This document shows positions 1 through 13,137 of a DNA stretch of 64,000 bases, in pieces. Position 1 is the stretch's first letter; each line of letters opens with the position of its first letter. The position numbers and the translations under genes were made by a program. The DNA lies in the NCBI GenBank assembly GCA_002633005.1, contig NMRA01000065.1, positions 879,482 through 943,481 of the forward strand, in the 5' to 3' direction. The stretch comes from Phoronis australis (Eukaryota > Phoronida > Phoronidae). The notes under the pieces were generated by a model, which had not been told where the DNA came from, made no database searches, and saw only the letters and a program-made list of their open reading frames with translations.

Positions 1-470
1 GTAATTTAACAACGGAAGTTGATAGCAATGCACCACAATTTTGTAGAAAGGCTGTCATAGGCTACAAATACGTCACAGAGCGTAAATTTGATGAATCCTA
101 GCTTCCGATTTTACCCGTTTGGGAAACCGGGTTTCAACTGCCGTAGGCTCACTACAATAAGCGTCCCCTCCCCGTGAAATGAATTTTTCTAAGCGTTTGT
201 TTGAGCCAATACAGTATACAGCTTTCCACCAAGGCTAGGTGATGCAAGACATTATTACTTGTTCTTTGTTGCATTATAGTAACTTCTCTTGGCTAATTAT
301 CATTTTATGGCCTGGTCATCCATTCAGCCCAAAGTAGTTCCAAAGGTGGCTTATCAGCCAATTATTCACGCATGCTGACTCACAATAGAAGCCTGATAAG
401 AGTGAAGGTGGATAAATGTGGTGTTCCTACAGTTTCTTGTTTTAGTGGATGTGTTCACGACATGGCACAA
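1..470 (+). promoter_or_regulatory. Putative promoter / 5' UTR exon region (copy 1 of a 0.45-kb duplication)
   Basis: No long ORF. A strong donor (GTAAGA) sits at 471, directly after CACGACATGGCACAA, so the sequence ending at 470 may be a 5' UTR exon that splices to the acceptor at 725-726. If so, the ATG at 462 would open a very short upstream ORF (M-A-Q-H-M-stop) before the main ATG at 738. The whole stretch recurs with high identity at 40188-40633. The promoter role is inference; a dispersed repeat is the alternative. Confidence 0.3.
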
Positions 471-726
471 GTAAGAATAATTGCTAAAATAACCATTTTT
501 CAAGAGCTAATTACTTAGCTACAAATTGTGGGAAATTTGCCAAATGTTATTTTATGACATCTCAAACAGTACACAACATGCTAACAACAGGTTAAAATTT
601 TCTGAAGCTTTATGTTTGTGAAGAAATTTGATAAAGTAATTTTTAGATAGAATTTGTCTGATTGAAGTTTCGTTCACGGGCTTGTTGCATGTATCATTCC
701 AACTCACTCTTGATCTCCCTATAAAG

Positions 727-887
727 CACATGTGACCATGTCGGCTGATTGGACTATTTCAGTCCTACAAGCTGACACCATTAATGAGTATGAGGAGGAG
801 GAGCAAAGGATTCACGACCTGTCAATCAAATCTCAACAACAAGCGGACCAGATTGAATACCTTAAACAAGCTCTGGAAGATTCCAGG
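727..887 (+). CDS. Exon with candidate start codon: N-terminal coiled coil
   Basis: A pyrimidine-rich acceptor (CTCCCTATAAAG) precedes 727 and the first in-frame ATG is at 738, in a good context (ACC before ATG). It codes for 50 residues beginning MSADWTISVL, then a Glu-rich and Gln-rich helix ending KQALEDSR. The donor is GTAGGT at 888, phase 0. The frame is closed upstream by TGA at 711, so 738 is the natural start unless an upstream coding exon joins in phase 1. The heptad-like leucines and charged residues predict a coiled coil. Confidence 0.7.
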
Positions 888-3800
888 GTAGGTAGTGATA
901 CATTGAAATACCATTGTGTTAACAGAAACATTAAAGGTTTGTTGGGACCGTAGAACAATGTCCAACTTTGGCTAACTTAGGAACATCAATTCTGATTGGA
1001 TCCATAGGATACTATGCTATGTTCTCCAAAATGATGGTAGGAATTGTCTTTAAAATGCTCAACCTTTGCTTGAGGGGCTCATAAATTTAAAAGTAGTTTT
1101 ATCATTTTCATGAAAAACCTAAAAATTTGCATAAAACAAAAAAGAAATGATAATTTAGAAAATTGTTACACTTTATTTGAGATTTCTCCTTGGAACATTT
1201 TCATCAAAGGAAATTTGATCAATTGATACAGCTGTAGTTTTGCTATTGCCTCTCTATATTTTACTAATAAAAAAGACCAGCCATTAAGGTCCTACTAATC
1301 TTTAATATGTGATAATATGGTGGGATAATAAAATGTTGTTCATCCATCCAGGAACTAGTTTATTGTATTTAAATTAAATCTGGTCTGAAGGACTGCTTAA
1401 AAATTAAGTCAAACTCCTACACAATATTTTGATAGACCAAGGTATTTTGATTTACAGTTAGTATAATGTGGCATGACCACTGCATACCACAGTATTTTAC
1501 TGACTCAGAGGTATTCTGATATTTCACAGAATTATATTTGAATAAAATCTGGTCTGCTAGAATACTTACAGAATTAAACTCCTAACACCTCGGAGGCATC
1601 ACCCCTCCTTCAAAGGGAAGATGGTACAGAGTATTGGCAGGAACCATTGACTCTTGTCTTCTTACGAGATCACACAAACTCTCATCCCAAGCAGGTACTG
1701 AGGGTTTGTGGGAACCGTCGTCTCTTCCCTTCTTACGAGATCACAGAAACTCTCATACCAAGCAGGTACTGAGGATTTGTGGGAACCGTCGTCTCTTGCC
1801 TTCTTACGAGATCACGCAAACTCTCATACCAAGCAGTTACTGAGAATTTGCGGGAACGGTCATCTGTGGCCTTCTTACGAGATCATGCAAACTCTCTTTC
1901 CAAGCAGACAATCTTCAGTTTGAAGGAGGCATGATGTCTCCGAGGTGTTAGGAGTTTAATTCTGTAAGTATTCTAGCAGACCAGATTTTATTCAAATATA
2001 ATTCTGTGAAATATCAGAATACCTCTGAGTCAGTAAAATACTGTGGTATGCAGTGGTCATGCCACATTATACTAACTGTAAATCAAAATACCTTGGTCTA
2101 TCAAAATATTGTGTAATACATGAATTCCAGAGAGAACTGCTGCAGTACATGAATGCCAGAATATTGCAGAATGGAATAATACTGTGTGATATGTTACAGA
2201 ATGTCAAAATATCGTATGTGAAAATACTGTGGAATGCAATAATACTGTGTTCTACAGTATATCAAGATCCAAAGTATGTCAAAATACTGTGGAATACAAT
2301 AATACCTCAGTATTCTACAGTATATCAAAATACCAACTTAAGGTCTATCAAAATACTGTAGAATATAATAATAGCAGTATACTACAGTATATCAAAATAC
2401 TGAGGTCTTTCAAAATACTGTGGATTACAATTACCACGGTATATTACAGTATATCAAAATATCAAAGGCTGTCAGAGTACTGTAGAATACAATGATACCA
2501 CAGTATTTTACAGTATATAAAACCACACAGGTCAGGGTTCTGGAATTTACAACTTTATTGAGTTGTCACAAGCTTACTGTGTTTTATAGAAATATTACAA
2601 AGTTGACCCAAAGACGACAGTACCAGGGCACTATACCAATACTTGACTATTGGTGAGGAACTGTGCCTCTGGCTGGATTGTTTTAGAGCTAACTTGCCTA
2701 ATTGCCTATCCAGCTCATAGTTTTCTGTTGCTCTAATCTGAAACACTTGATATGAAGGACTGAAACCACTTTCAAAAACAACGTCTCACGCATTTCAAAA
2801 TGCATGATGTAAACTTGGCTTTAGCAGGCTTATCTAGTAAATCTAAAAACTACAAGCAAGTATTTTATGCTTATTCTACATAACAAGATCTTTTGCAAAG
2901 ATTTTTAAGCCTGGTCTGCATGCCATCTGTTGGCCACATCTTGTGACCTAATGAGTATGTGCTTAGTAAAGTTGTTGTTTTGCCTTCATCTCATTCAGTT
3001 GTTGGCTTTATCTGTCACAAATACAGCTACAAAACAATGAATGCTCTTTTCACAAAACGTAACATTTTTTCTTCATGCCTTCTCATTGCATTGGTCACCC
3101 TGTTGCAGAATGAGACTCAATCAGCCCTGGTAAGTCCTCATCTTCATATTTCATTTCACTCCCTTTTCCACTTATGGTAAACGTAATGTTTCATAATTTT
3201 AGGCAGCACATGCTCCTCAGTTTCAGCCATGGAAATGTGCCAGAAGAGCGTGGAATTTTGTTCTTCGTAATAATTTTTACTTTAATTTAGTGAAAGGTGC
3301 AGTTTCTCTTTGTTATCTTATACAGTGTATTTATTATATAGCTGTTGGTGTTTTTAATGAATTTGAATCCTTTTACCATAGGACAAACTTAGGTCAGAAA
3401 AGGTGAGATTTTTACTAGGGTGGAGGTAATTTTTTATGATTTTTTTGCTTTTTTATTGTTATAGTTTATAATTATGATTAAACTTTGTTTATGTTTAAAC
3501 TTGAAGCCCCCTTGTGAAGAAATTATTTCATTGTTCTTCATATTTCTTGCTCTGCATACAACAAATTTTCTGAAGAAATGTGTAGAATGCGATCTAAATG
3601 AGCATCAAAACACTTGAGGTGTTTCTCTAGGCATGTTTGTTGTATCAAGTTGAATGCTATATTCTACTAAGTCATAGTTCTTCACCTGTTTAGCCCTTAG
3701 TATAGCAGACAAGTGAAATTTTAGCACAAGAAAATTGTCCACAAAAAGGTTAAGTAAACTTGGATCTTGCATTAGCTTGGTTTGTATTGTCTATAAAACC

Positions 3801-6800
3801 GCATTTGGTAAAAGCTCCATCAGCATTTTGACCAAGGAAACTAGCTGTGGAAAAATAGGAAGGTGGTAGTTATTTTTGTGTCAAATAAGTGAAGAAGTGC
3901 CATACGTGAATAAAAATCATTAATCCAGTGAAGAAATAAAATAAAATAAGAAACACTAACTGAGTGGCTGAATTTCAACACAAATGTATTAATTATATAC
4001 AGTAGCTGTTGATATTTAATGATTTTGATTCCTTTTGCTGTAGGACAAACTTAGGTCAGAAAAGGTGAGATTTTTACTAGGGTGGAGTTATAAGTTTATG
4101 AATTTTCCTTCTGTAATATTATAACTATATTGTTGTTAAGTATTGTTTATGTTTAAATTTGAAACTTCCTTATGAAGAAATTAATTCTTCATTGCACCTA
4201 AGCTTGTATTTCTTGCTCTGCATATACAACAAATTTTCCGAAGAAATGTGTAGAATACTATATTCAACTAAGTGATAGTTCTTCACCTGTTTATTTCTTA
4301 GTATGGTGCACAAGTGAAATTTGAGTACAAGAAAATTGTCCACAAATTAAGGTTAAGGAAACTCAGATCTTGCATTAGATTGGATTGTATTGTGTATAAA
4401 ACAGCATTGGTAGTAAAGCTCCACCAGCATTTTTGACCAAGGAAACTAGTCTTATTTGAACATGGAAAATAGGAAGTTGACAGTTATTTTTGTGTCAAAT
4501 AACTGAAGAATTGCCATAGGTGGAAATAAGAAACACTAACTGAGGGACGCAACTTCAGGGCAACATATATTATGCATGGTTGCCAACATTCTATTTGTAA
4601 AATGCCTGGACATCTGGATGCCGAAATGGGAATATAACACCCTGAAGCATCATGGTGAAGACGTTTTTTGGTCATACCCGTGCTATTTAACAGTGAAAGG
4701 GGCGTAGTCTGAGGCAAACCATGAAAATATGCAGTCACAAATATCAAACAACGCGTGTCATAGCGTATGTCAAAATGCAGGACATTCTGATACTGTGACA
4801 TTGGCAACATTCAAAAAGCGGGACATTTCCACCAAAAGCAGGACTTTTGGCAACTATCTATTAAGGCTTTGGACTTCTCCGCTGGCAATTGTCATTTGAT
4901 CTTTTCTATTTACCAATTGTTCACATGTTGCAGAAAGAAAACCAGTCAACTTGTGTAAGTATTCATTAACCAAAGATACATTAAATGCTTTCAAGATTAC
5001 AAACTAAGTCAAATCGTGGAACTGTGTATCACCATTGACAGATAGACAACAGATTCGCAACTCCGACGTTTTCTTGCGTACTATCCTAGAGAAGTTGCCA
5101 CTCTCCACCAATTTCAGTTTCTGATTAGTGTATTATGACGGAAAATTCTCGCATCTATTTTACTATCCAGTTCAACGAAAACAAAAATTTTGGCATTGAA
5201 ACCCTGTTCAAAGTCTTCCAATATTAGAGCTGTTGGTATCGTGAGTACTTTTAGCAATGCTACTACCATTCGACCACACAACAGCGGACAATGATTAGCA
5301 GCCGACGTACTTGCTGGAAGTAAAAGTTGCTAATTTTGCCAGGTGTCACTATTGAATAGTAATGTCTCGGCTTATTCGTTAGATCACAGGTTTCGTCCAT
5401 TGGCCCATGTACTATACTCTATGGTGTGATCTCTTTTTTTAGGAAACTTGTAGAGTATGTTGCAATAGCTGGAGCCATTCCTGACCAGTCAAGTACAGAT
5501 AAAACAAAATACAGATAAATGGCTATAGTGTTTTTAAAAGTTTGTTTTGGCTGAACTGCCTTATGGTAATCCTCATTCCAAAATGAAGAGATATAAAAAA
5601 CAGAGCTGAAAAAGCATTAAATAGTGAAAAGTGTGTAATATCAAAAGGAATCATTAGTTTAATCCACAATAGAAAAAGCATTAAATAGTGAAAAGTGTGT
5701 AATATCAAAAGGAATCATTAGTTTAATCCACAATAGATGTGTCACAGGTGAGAACATCATTCGTTTTTCTAATCCTTAGAAAGTATGTGTAACATAACCA
5801 CATTATACTGTAGGTGATGGAGCGTTGGTTGGCCATTGTATCCTCAGTTTCAGTAGTATGGTTTACCTTTACAGAACATGTGACTGATTACAAGAAATCC
5901 TATACCTCGATTATTAATAATTTATTTCACAGTTACTGTAGTTTTGTTAATTTACAGAAAGAATTGAGGATTGAAAGGGTGAGTGATGATGCAAAAATTT
6001 TGATCTTGTTGGGTCGGATTCATGAAAAGTGTCTTAAAACTTAAGCTAGAAATTTCATTGGTCTTATACTCCACATGACTATTTCTAAAAAATAAGGTAA
6101 TCTCACTTGAGCAAAACCACACAGTCTCTGAGAATATACCTATAAGGGCTTTGGATTTTCCTCTTTTAAGAGGATTTCATCCTTTTTGGTCTCTTTTTGT
6201 CATTATTTTGACTTCATTCATGCAAAAAACATTTATTTCAGATCTGTTAAATTTTACAACACAAAAATATTTCTATCGCACAACATGGAACAATATGTCA
6301 CCTAGAAAGTTTCCTCTTTTTTGTCATTCCAAGCCCTGACCTATAATTGCTAATTACTGAGATAATTTCTATGAATTAATTCCAGTCTAATATGCGCTCC
6401 TAATTACTGGCTAACTGTTATTCAGTAATAATTATTGTAAACTGGTAGCATTAAGACCAAATTTCTGACATGAAGTCTTAACTTATTTTTCATGCTTCGC
6501 ATCTACTGTTGTCCACGAGTACTCAGTTGGATCAGCTGTAAGCAGTAGCAGTGGTATACTTACCCTGTGGATCTCTGTAGATTTGAGTTCATGACAACAC
6601 ATGTAAGGGATAATAATTATGTACTAAAACTTTGAGAAGTTTAGGTAATAGTTGACAAACAGAAAGTGTAGATTTAATTCTTTTTATCTTGAGACTTTCT
6701 TATAAATGATCTTACATGTTGGTCATTTAAAGCAGCAGCAGCTGCTGTATACCATATTCCGTCAAAAAAGGCAGCTTTTGATTTAGACGACTTTCCATAA

Positions 6801-9800
6801 TCGGCATCAAATTGCACCTTAATTACATTGGGGATGATATCTTGGCTTTGAAAGAACTGACAGTTTGTTATTGGTTGATATTGGGTTGTACACCACGACT
6901 TGTTGTGGGGTGTCATTTTATGCGCCAAATATCATCATGATGGTAAACAACAAACCGTCAATTCTTTGCAAAGCCAAAAATCGTTTTTCGTCTGAGTCAT
7001 GAACAACTTGAGGCTTAATCATCTTGTAGCAGTAAGTGGTCTGAATGGAAAGTTCACGTTTTGTACAAAATGCATGTTTTTTCTGCTGGGACAAAGCTAA
7101 TGAGTTCTTAGATTGTTAAGAAAAAATTTTGGCTATGAAATAGTAATTCATTTACTTCACATTTCTCTCACTCATCTTCACAAAATCATCTACTCACTTT
7201 CTCCTCACCATAGTAATTCTAGCCAATCTTTGCCACAGAGTCCAAATGAAAACTCGGTTGTCTCATGAACGATGATGTGTCAACCTGCCACTGCACTGCT
7301 CTTTTTATCAGGTTTTATTGTCCATTTAGCGTCTCCTTTTCTCCTCTCGAAATTCAAATGGGCCAGAGAACCATGATTACATTTGTTGGACTCTTGTTTG
7401 GTAGTTGCAGCCTCATTGCTGTTGGGTTCAACTAGTTTTGTTATCCACTTTCGTTTCCTTGCTTTACTGTTTTTTGATCACGTTACAAACAGTCATCCCA
7501 CAGGCCATTCTGCACTCATCCTAGTGATTGAGGCAGAAAATCATGCATGAAATTGTAAGCAGATGGCATTTTTTAAAATAATCTAATATAAGAGATGAGC
7601 TTTAAGCCAGGCATGAATTTAAAATAAAGAAATTTTTAATGGATTGAGAGAAGCGTTAACTCACCTGGATATAGAATGGGCACTGATCATTTGTTTGTTA
7701 ACGAGGACATGGTCACCTGTTCACTAATCAGGAATGAGGAGTGACTGTTTGAAAGTGAACAATTAGGAAATTTTGGGATTGGTGTGTAGCCAGAGGTGGG
7801 CATTAACTGGAAAAAGTGGAAAAACTTAAAGTGAGTTGTTCATGAGAAGCTTACTACATCGTATTAGTTTGTCGTTGTTTTGTGTATTAGAAAATCACTC
7901 AAGAAAGGAACAAAGAAATTTTAAAGACGGTCGAAGAGGTTCAGTCTCTGCGACAGAAAAGTAAGTCCACTTATTAATGAACACTACTTTCCATTTTAAA
8001 GTTGAATTTCCACTAATTCCACTTTTTGTGCCTGAAAATTTGCAGATTTTTTCTGCGCCGGGATTTCCATCATTCTGGCTTAGAAAGTGATATTTGTCAT
8101 TGGATTTCGGCCCTCTGTTGTATCACGTGCAGTAATTTCTGCGCAGAGTTCCAGTGCAGAAATTTCTGCCCAAAATTCCAATGCTTCCTCCAGTGCAGAA
8201 ATTTCTGCGCAGAATTCCAGCGCAGAAATTTTTGCGCAGAATTACAGTGCCTCCTCACTGCAGAAATTTTTGTGTAGAATTCCAGCCAGAAATTTCTGTG
8301 CAGAATTCTTGCGCAGAAATCCAGCACAGAAATTTGTGCACAGGATTTGCAGGGCCTCCTCCAGTGCATAAACTTCTGCGCAGAGTTCCAGTTGAGAAAT
8401 TTCTGCACATGATACAACCGAGGACTGAAAAGCAATGAAAAGTATTAATTTTAAGCCAAAATGATGGAAATCCAGGAACAGAAAAAATCTGCAACTTTTC
8501 AGGCACAAAAAGGGAATGAGTGGAAATTCCCTTTACGGAAAATGTTCTTAATATTTGATGATCAAATGTTTGAATTATCAGACGTGGGGTAAAAGTTGTT
8601 GCATCTGAGTGGTCACTTATAATACACCTATGTAATTCTTGAGGCAAAACAAGTGGAATTGATTAGCTGAACAGTATGGGCTACTCACAGCAGCCATCAA
8701 GCGTTTGACCACTTGGTGGAGTAGTGATCAGACCGTTTCAAACCCTGCACCCATTGACTTTTTCTTCAGATACGTAAACGTGTCACAGAGGATATTGCTA
8801 ATGCTACCACAAACCTGCTGTCAAACTAGCTTTTGATTTAGACCATTTATCATAATGAAATTGATTGATTGTTCCTTAATGAAACTGAAGATGATTTTTG
8901 GTCTTGGAGAGAACCAACAGTTCGCTATTGCGTAAGACCAGGTTCTTCAATAGTAGACTTAACACAGCAGGACTATATTAAGTGCCTTCCTGAAGCGAAT
9001 TTTTCTAAGCGCCCTGGGTGCTTATTAGGGCAAATACGGTATCATCAAATATTGATGACAAAATCAATAAAGAAATTTAGTCTTGTAGAAGGAGGGGTAA
9101 TCAACTGGACAATTAGAAATGACTTGTCAATGAAAGAACAGTTGTCAGAAATTCACAAATAACTACAGAATGCTCAGTTGTAGTGAAAAAAATGAGATCA
9201 GATATTTAATATGCACCATGCTAAATTTCAAAAAATATTTGAAAAACAACGCTGGAGCTACAGCATGAAAAGACAATCACAGAAAGAGCATTCATCAGAT
9301 AATCGGAAACAGATGATGAGATCTATCCTCATGTCAGATTTCGGAAGACTCAGTCTTTCAAAGGACCACCTTGAGCTGGAAAAATTACAAATTGTCCATC
9401 ACAGCACCATGTTTAGTCTGACTTTTGAGCTGTTCACAAGAGAAAATGTGTATGAGAAAGGGGGAAGGGGAGAGGGAGAGAGGAGGCCTTCTAAAGGTTT
9501 TTTCGACTGCTAACAAGAAGGTCCCCTTTACATATTAAATATATCAATGGAAAACAAAAATTTCAGTCCGACTAATAATAATAAGCCAAAAGAGAAAGAG
9601 ACAATTAAAGTGAACGTGAATCAGAAAACAACAGAAAACCAACTTGATGACAAAGCAACGTACATGTACTTGGAGAAATTTCATTATCCAATGTTTTGAA
9701 CAGTCTGTCCACTTCTGCACCTGGTGTTCAGTACCTTCTCAAGATGGGTGTTGTTAGCAGCCAAAGTTGTTTGTGTCACTGATTAAGAATACATTTATCT

Positions 9801-12800
9801 GCTCTTCTACCCTGATGAATTTATTCGTCTTTGCATTTTTGCTTGATGATGTTAGCAATAATTATTCAAGCAACACGCGCACACACCAATTTTTTTATTT
9901 CAGCTTACAGCATGTATTATCCAAGGTGCTGTTTGTGCTATGAACTTTGTGTTTGTCTTGGCTTTTCATGTCACTAACTTGAACTTTAAGACTATGTAGG
10001 AGCCTAGAGAAATGTCCAGTTTGGGCTATCGTAGCTCAGAATTGGCGTATTGGACTGACATGAAACTTTCAGAGTATGTTTTACATTTTATTTACTGTTA
10101 TCCCAAAACTGTGAGGAATTGTTTTTCAAATGTTCCACTTCCGCATGAGAGACTGTAAACAACTGTGACTTCAATGATTTTTATAAAAAAATTGACGTTA
10201 TATAAAATGAAAATGGAACAATAGTTTAGAAACCTGTAACAGTGTCACATTTTTCCCTGTTTGTGGGTTGGCGCAGGTGGTTACCAACCGGTGCTAATAG
10301 CTTTCGTTGCGACGATGGACTGAAGACTGGTTTGAGTTAGTCTTTGTTAATCTCAACTTTCTAGAAGACTAGCATGACAGCGATTAATGCAGTCTGGAAT
10401 ATTATAGTGACTAGCATACGTTGTAGAATGATTGGGTAGATTTCGGTAAGTTCTAGAATGTGCTCGAATTGGTGAAAAGCTCTAGAACATTGCTTTTGTC
10501 TATAAATACACAAGCACAGATTTTTATTTGTCAGAAGAAAAGCAGTTTTAACTGAAAGCAGTTAAAGAGTTGCAGTGAAGACAATCAGCAGTTATAGTGA
10601 GCGTCAATAGAGAGCCACCTATAAAGACAGTAGGTTATTTGAATCAGTGAGTGTAACAGTTGCTGAACGTGTCTCAGATGTTCATCACAAGTCAAGGCTT
10701 CGCAGCACTGGCTGGACCATAAAACAGACATTACGTCGGATGTTTTGTTTGAGTAGGTTTGTGAATGTCCAGTTGAGATTATTAACACGAACCAGTCTTC
10801 AGTCTATTGTCGCACCGAAAGCTATTCGCACCGGTCTGTAACAACCTGTGCCCACCCACACACGGGGAAAACGTGGCAAAATTCTCTACTTTTATAGATG
10901 TTTGGCTAATTCTACACACTTGTCGATAAGGTCCTACATATTAACCTTAAAGAAGTATCTTATCTGTTTCAGCAATAGATTATCTCTACTGTTGATTTTT
11001 TCACTCCGAGCAATGGTTTTTTATTCCAGTTTGTAATTCATCTTGTTCCTTAAATTGAGATTTTTGTCATTCGCTAAAATTCTACTATAGACTCACTTAC
11101 TACCAAACTCAAGAGTTTGATTTAGACCACATACAGTTATGACATCTGTTTCGACTTGTTCCTTGTTCAGATTGAAAGGATTTCTGGGCTTGGGGAGGAC
11201 TTATGGGTTGTTTTTGCGAGAGACCACGAAGTTTATCAACTGTGAACCTAGTCTCGAGCAACAAGTTGTCAGTTCTCCCGAAATCCCGAAATCACTTCTT
11301 GTCCAAGTAAGGAATAAATTGAGACCAATTTCAAAATGGCCGGTAAGTGGTTTAAATGAAAAGGATTTATAGCAGGTTCATGAAATGAGTTTATTTCAAA
11401 ACCTCTAGGTGGGAGGCTACATACCTAATAATATTGGGGTCTTTTTGTTTCACGAGGAAGTTAATAAACTTCAATTCCATTTTGTGTCTTTAATGTGCTG
11501 ATTAGCTGCATTTTTATTCGTTTATAAGGTGAGTCTTTGTCATCACTTTCAGTTGAGGTTCTTGAAAAAGAACTCGCCACATCACAGCCTGTAATCAAGA
11601 AATTAAGTGGTGAAAACTTGCTGTACGCGGGCGAGTCTCTTCAGCCAACAGGTCTTTATTCATCCATTTCACTTGATATGCTCACCGCATTTTCATCCGG
11701 CGTTCATCTTAATCAATGCATGTATTTGATAACAAGTTTATGTTAGATGCCGCTGTTTCATTTTTGGTCAGTGTGATATCGAACTTAAGTCAAAGTTTCA
11801 GATTTCAATTTTATTACCATATTCATATGAATGATATTGCTGACTTTATTGGGGCGGAAATCTGTTTATTTCAATTCATGACAGCACCAGTACATTATAT
11901 AAATTCTGTCTACAAAGTGAAAACATAACAATTTATAAATTAGTTCAACAAATAATGATTGTTGAATAACAGGCTGTTATGTTGATCACAACCTGTTTCT
12001 TGTAATTATTAGCTCAACTGAGGTTGTCGGTGTGCAGCTGTTTCATCCATATCTCACGGACTTGGTTCACCACCAGGTGCACCCTCTTTCGTTGTCGGAT
12101 TAAAACAATTAATAACAAACATGGCGATTCCCTAATGTTGGGGGAATCCTCTAACAGGTCCGAGTACACCACAGGAAGACCAAGATCAGAATCTCTGTTC
12201 AGTCTTGGTCTGTGGACTTGAATCTCAATTGCCTCCCATACCCTGCGCTTACACTTATCTGGATGTAAACTTAATAATTACACTGTAATCCTCATCACAG
12301 ACTTGGTGATGTAGACCCCTGGCAGGTTCTTGAATAGCAGTAATGGGTCAACCTCACACCCGATACTGAATACCGACAACCTCAAGGTACGGCTTTTCGC
12401 TACCAAAAGGGACTTTTATTTAATATTATCATCCCCATTCATTTAAATGGAACCCAGAAATATAATATATAGTCTCATTATCTCAACTTAATTGTGGTCA
12501 TGTTGACAAGGATAATCTGATATATACATGCTGATTGTTCAAAAACAATACAAGGCTATTGCTAAAGCATTTTGTATGCCGAATGTAAATGACTCAAAAT
12601 ATAAAATGTATGATAATTTGCTCATTTGCAAATATCTGAAGTGTGCTCATTCCATATTAGTTAGTGCTTTTCTGTCCCCCAAAATTTGGCCTTTTCTTCT
12701 AGAACATGCCATTTAGAGTTATTTTTCATAACTATAACTGTATCACAGCTCTGTTATCCGATTTATCGTCAAACACTAACAGTTGAGCTGTCAACCTCAA

Positions 12801-13082
12801 GTCAAGCAAAAGAAGAGATGCGCTATGAACTAGATGACCTTGCTAACATGCTTCAAACTCAGCATCGTAAGGGGAAGAAATCTAAAGAAAGAAAAGGTTA
12901 ATTTTGCTCTTTTTGCCTTTGGTCTCTCCATTTATCAGTATAGCAACCAAGTAGTAGATGCAGTTGAGGTTACTTGCTGTCCTTATGTAACTAAATGGGA
13001 ATCAAATTAAAGATTTTGTTTCATTAAAACTGAATATTTTGTAGCAAGCGTCACCTAGTGACTTCTTGGTAAATTTTGTGTT

Positions 13083-13137
<55 letters not shown>

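Larger units (their letters stand above)
3328..4563 (+). repeat. Tandem intronic duplication carrying a microexon
   Basis: About 3328-3984 and 3984-4563 are diverged direct copies (shared blocks include TTCTTGCTCTGCATA, GAAATGTGTAGAATRC, GACCAAGGAAACTAG and AATAAGAAACACTAACTGAG). Each holds one copy of the same 21-nt exon. Indels separate the copies elsewhere, but a 44-bp block starting at the exon is identical. Confidence 0.8.

Noticed and set aside
2053-2495. Tyr/Ile/Gln-rich ORFs
   Set aside because: Frames through the CAAAATACTGT satellite.
6581-6602. 22-nt microexon candidate
   Set aside because: Reading in the required phase gives ATT TGA, an immediate stop, and the length is not 21.
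8097-8438. Overlapping Ala/Gln/Cys/Phe-rich ORFs of about 90-130 codons on both strands
   Set aside because: They are frames through the GCAGAAATTTCTGCGC repeat core of a foldback element; palindromic units open both strands.
8770-8826. Coding-like segment after a strong acceptor (IRKRVTEDIANATTNLLSN then stop)
   Set aside because: Only open in phase 0, whereas the preceding exon ends in phase 1, and it has no usable donor. It could be a terminal exon of an isoform that skips 7891-7960, but nothing else supports this.
11139-11372. 77-codon ORF and the acceptor-like TTCCTTGTTCAG
   Set aside because: The surrounding words (GACTTGTTCCTTG, TTTGATTTAGACCAC) recur at 33825, 8830 and 38250, so this is a dispersed repeat, not an exon.
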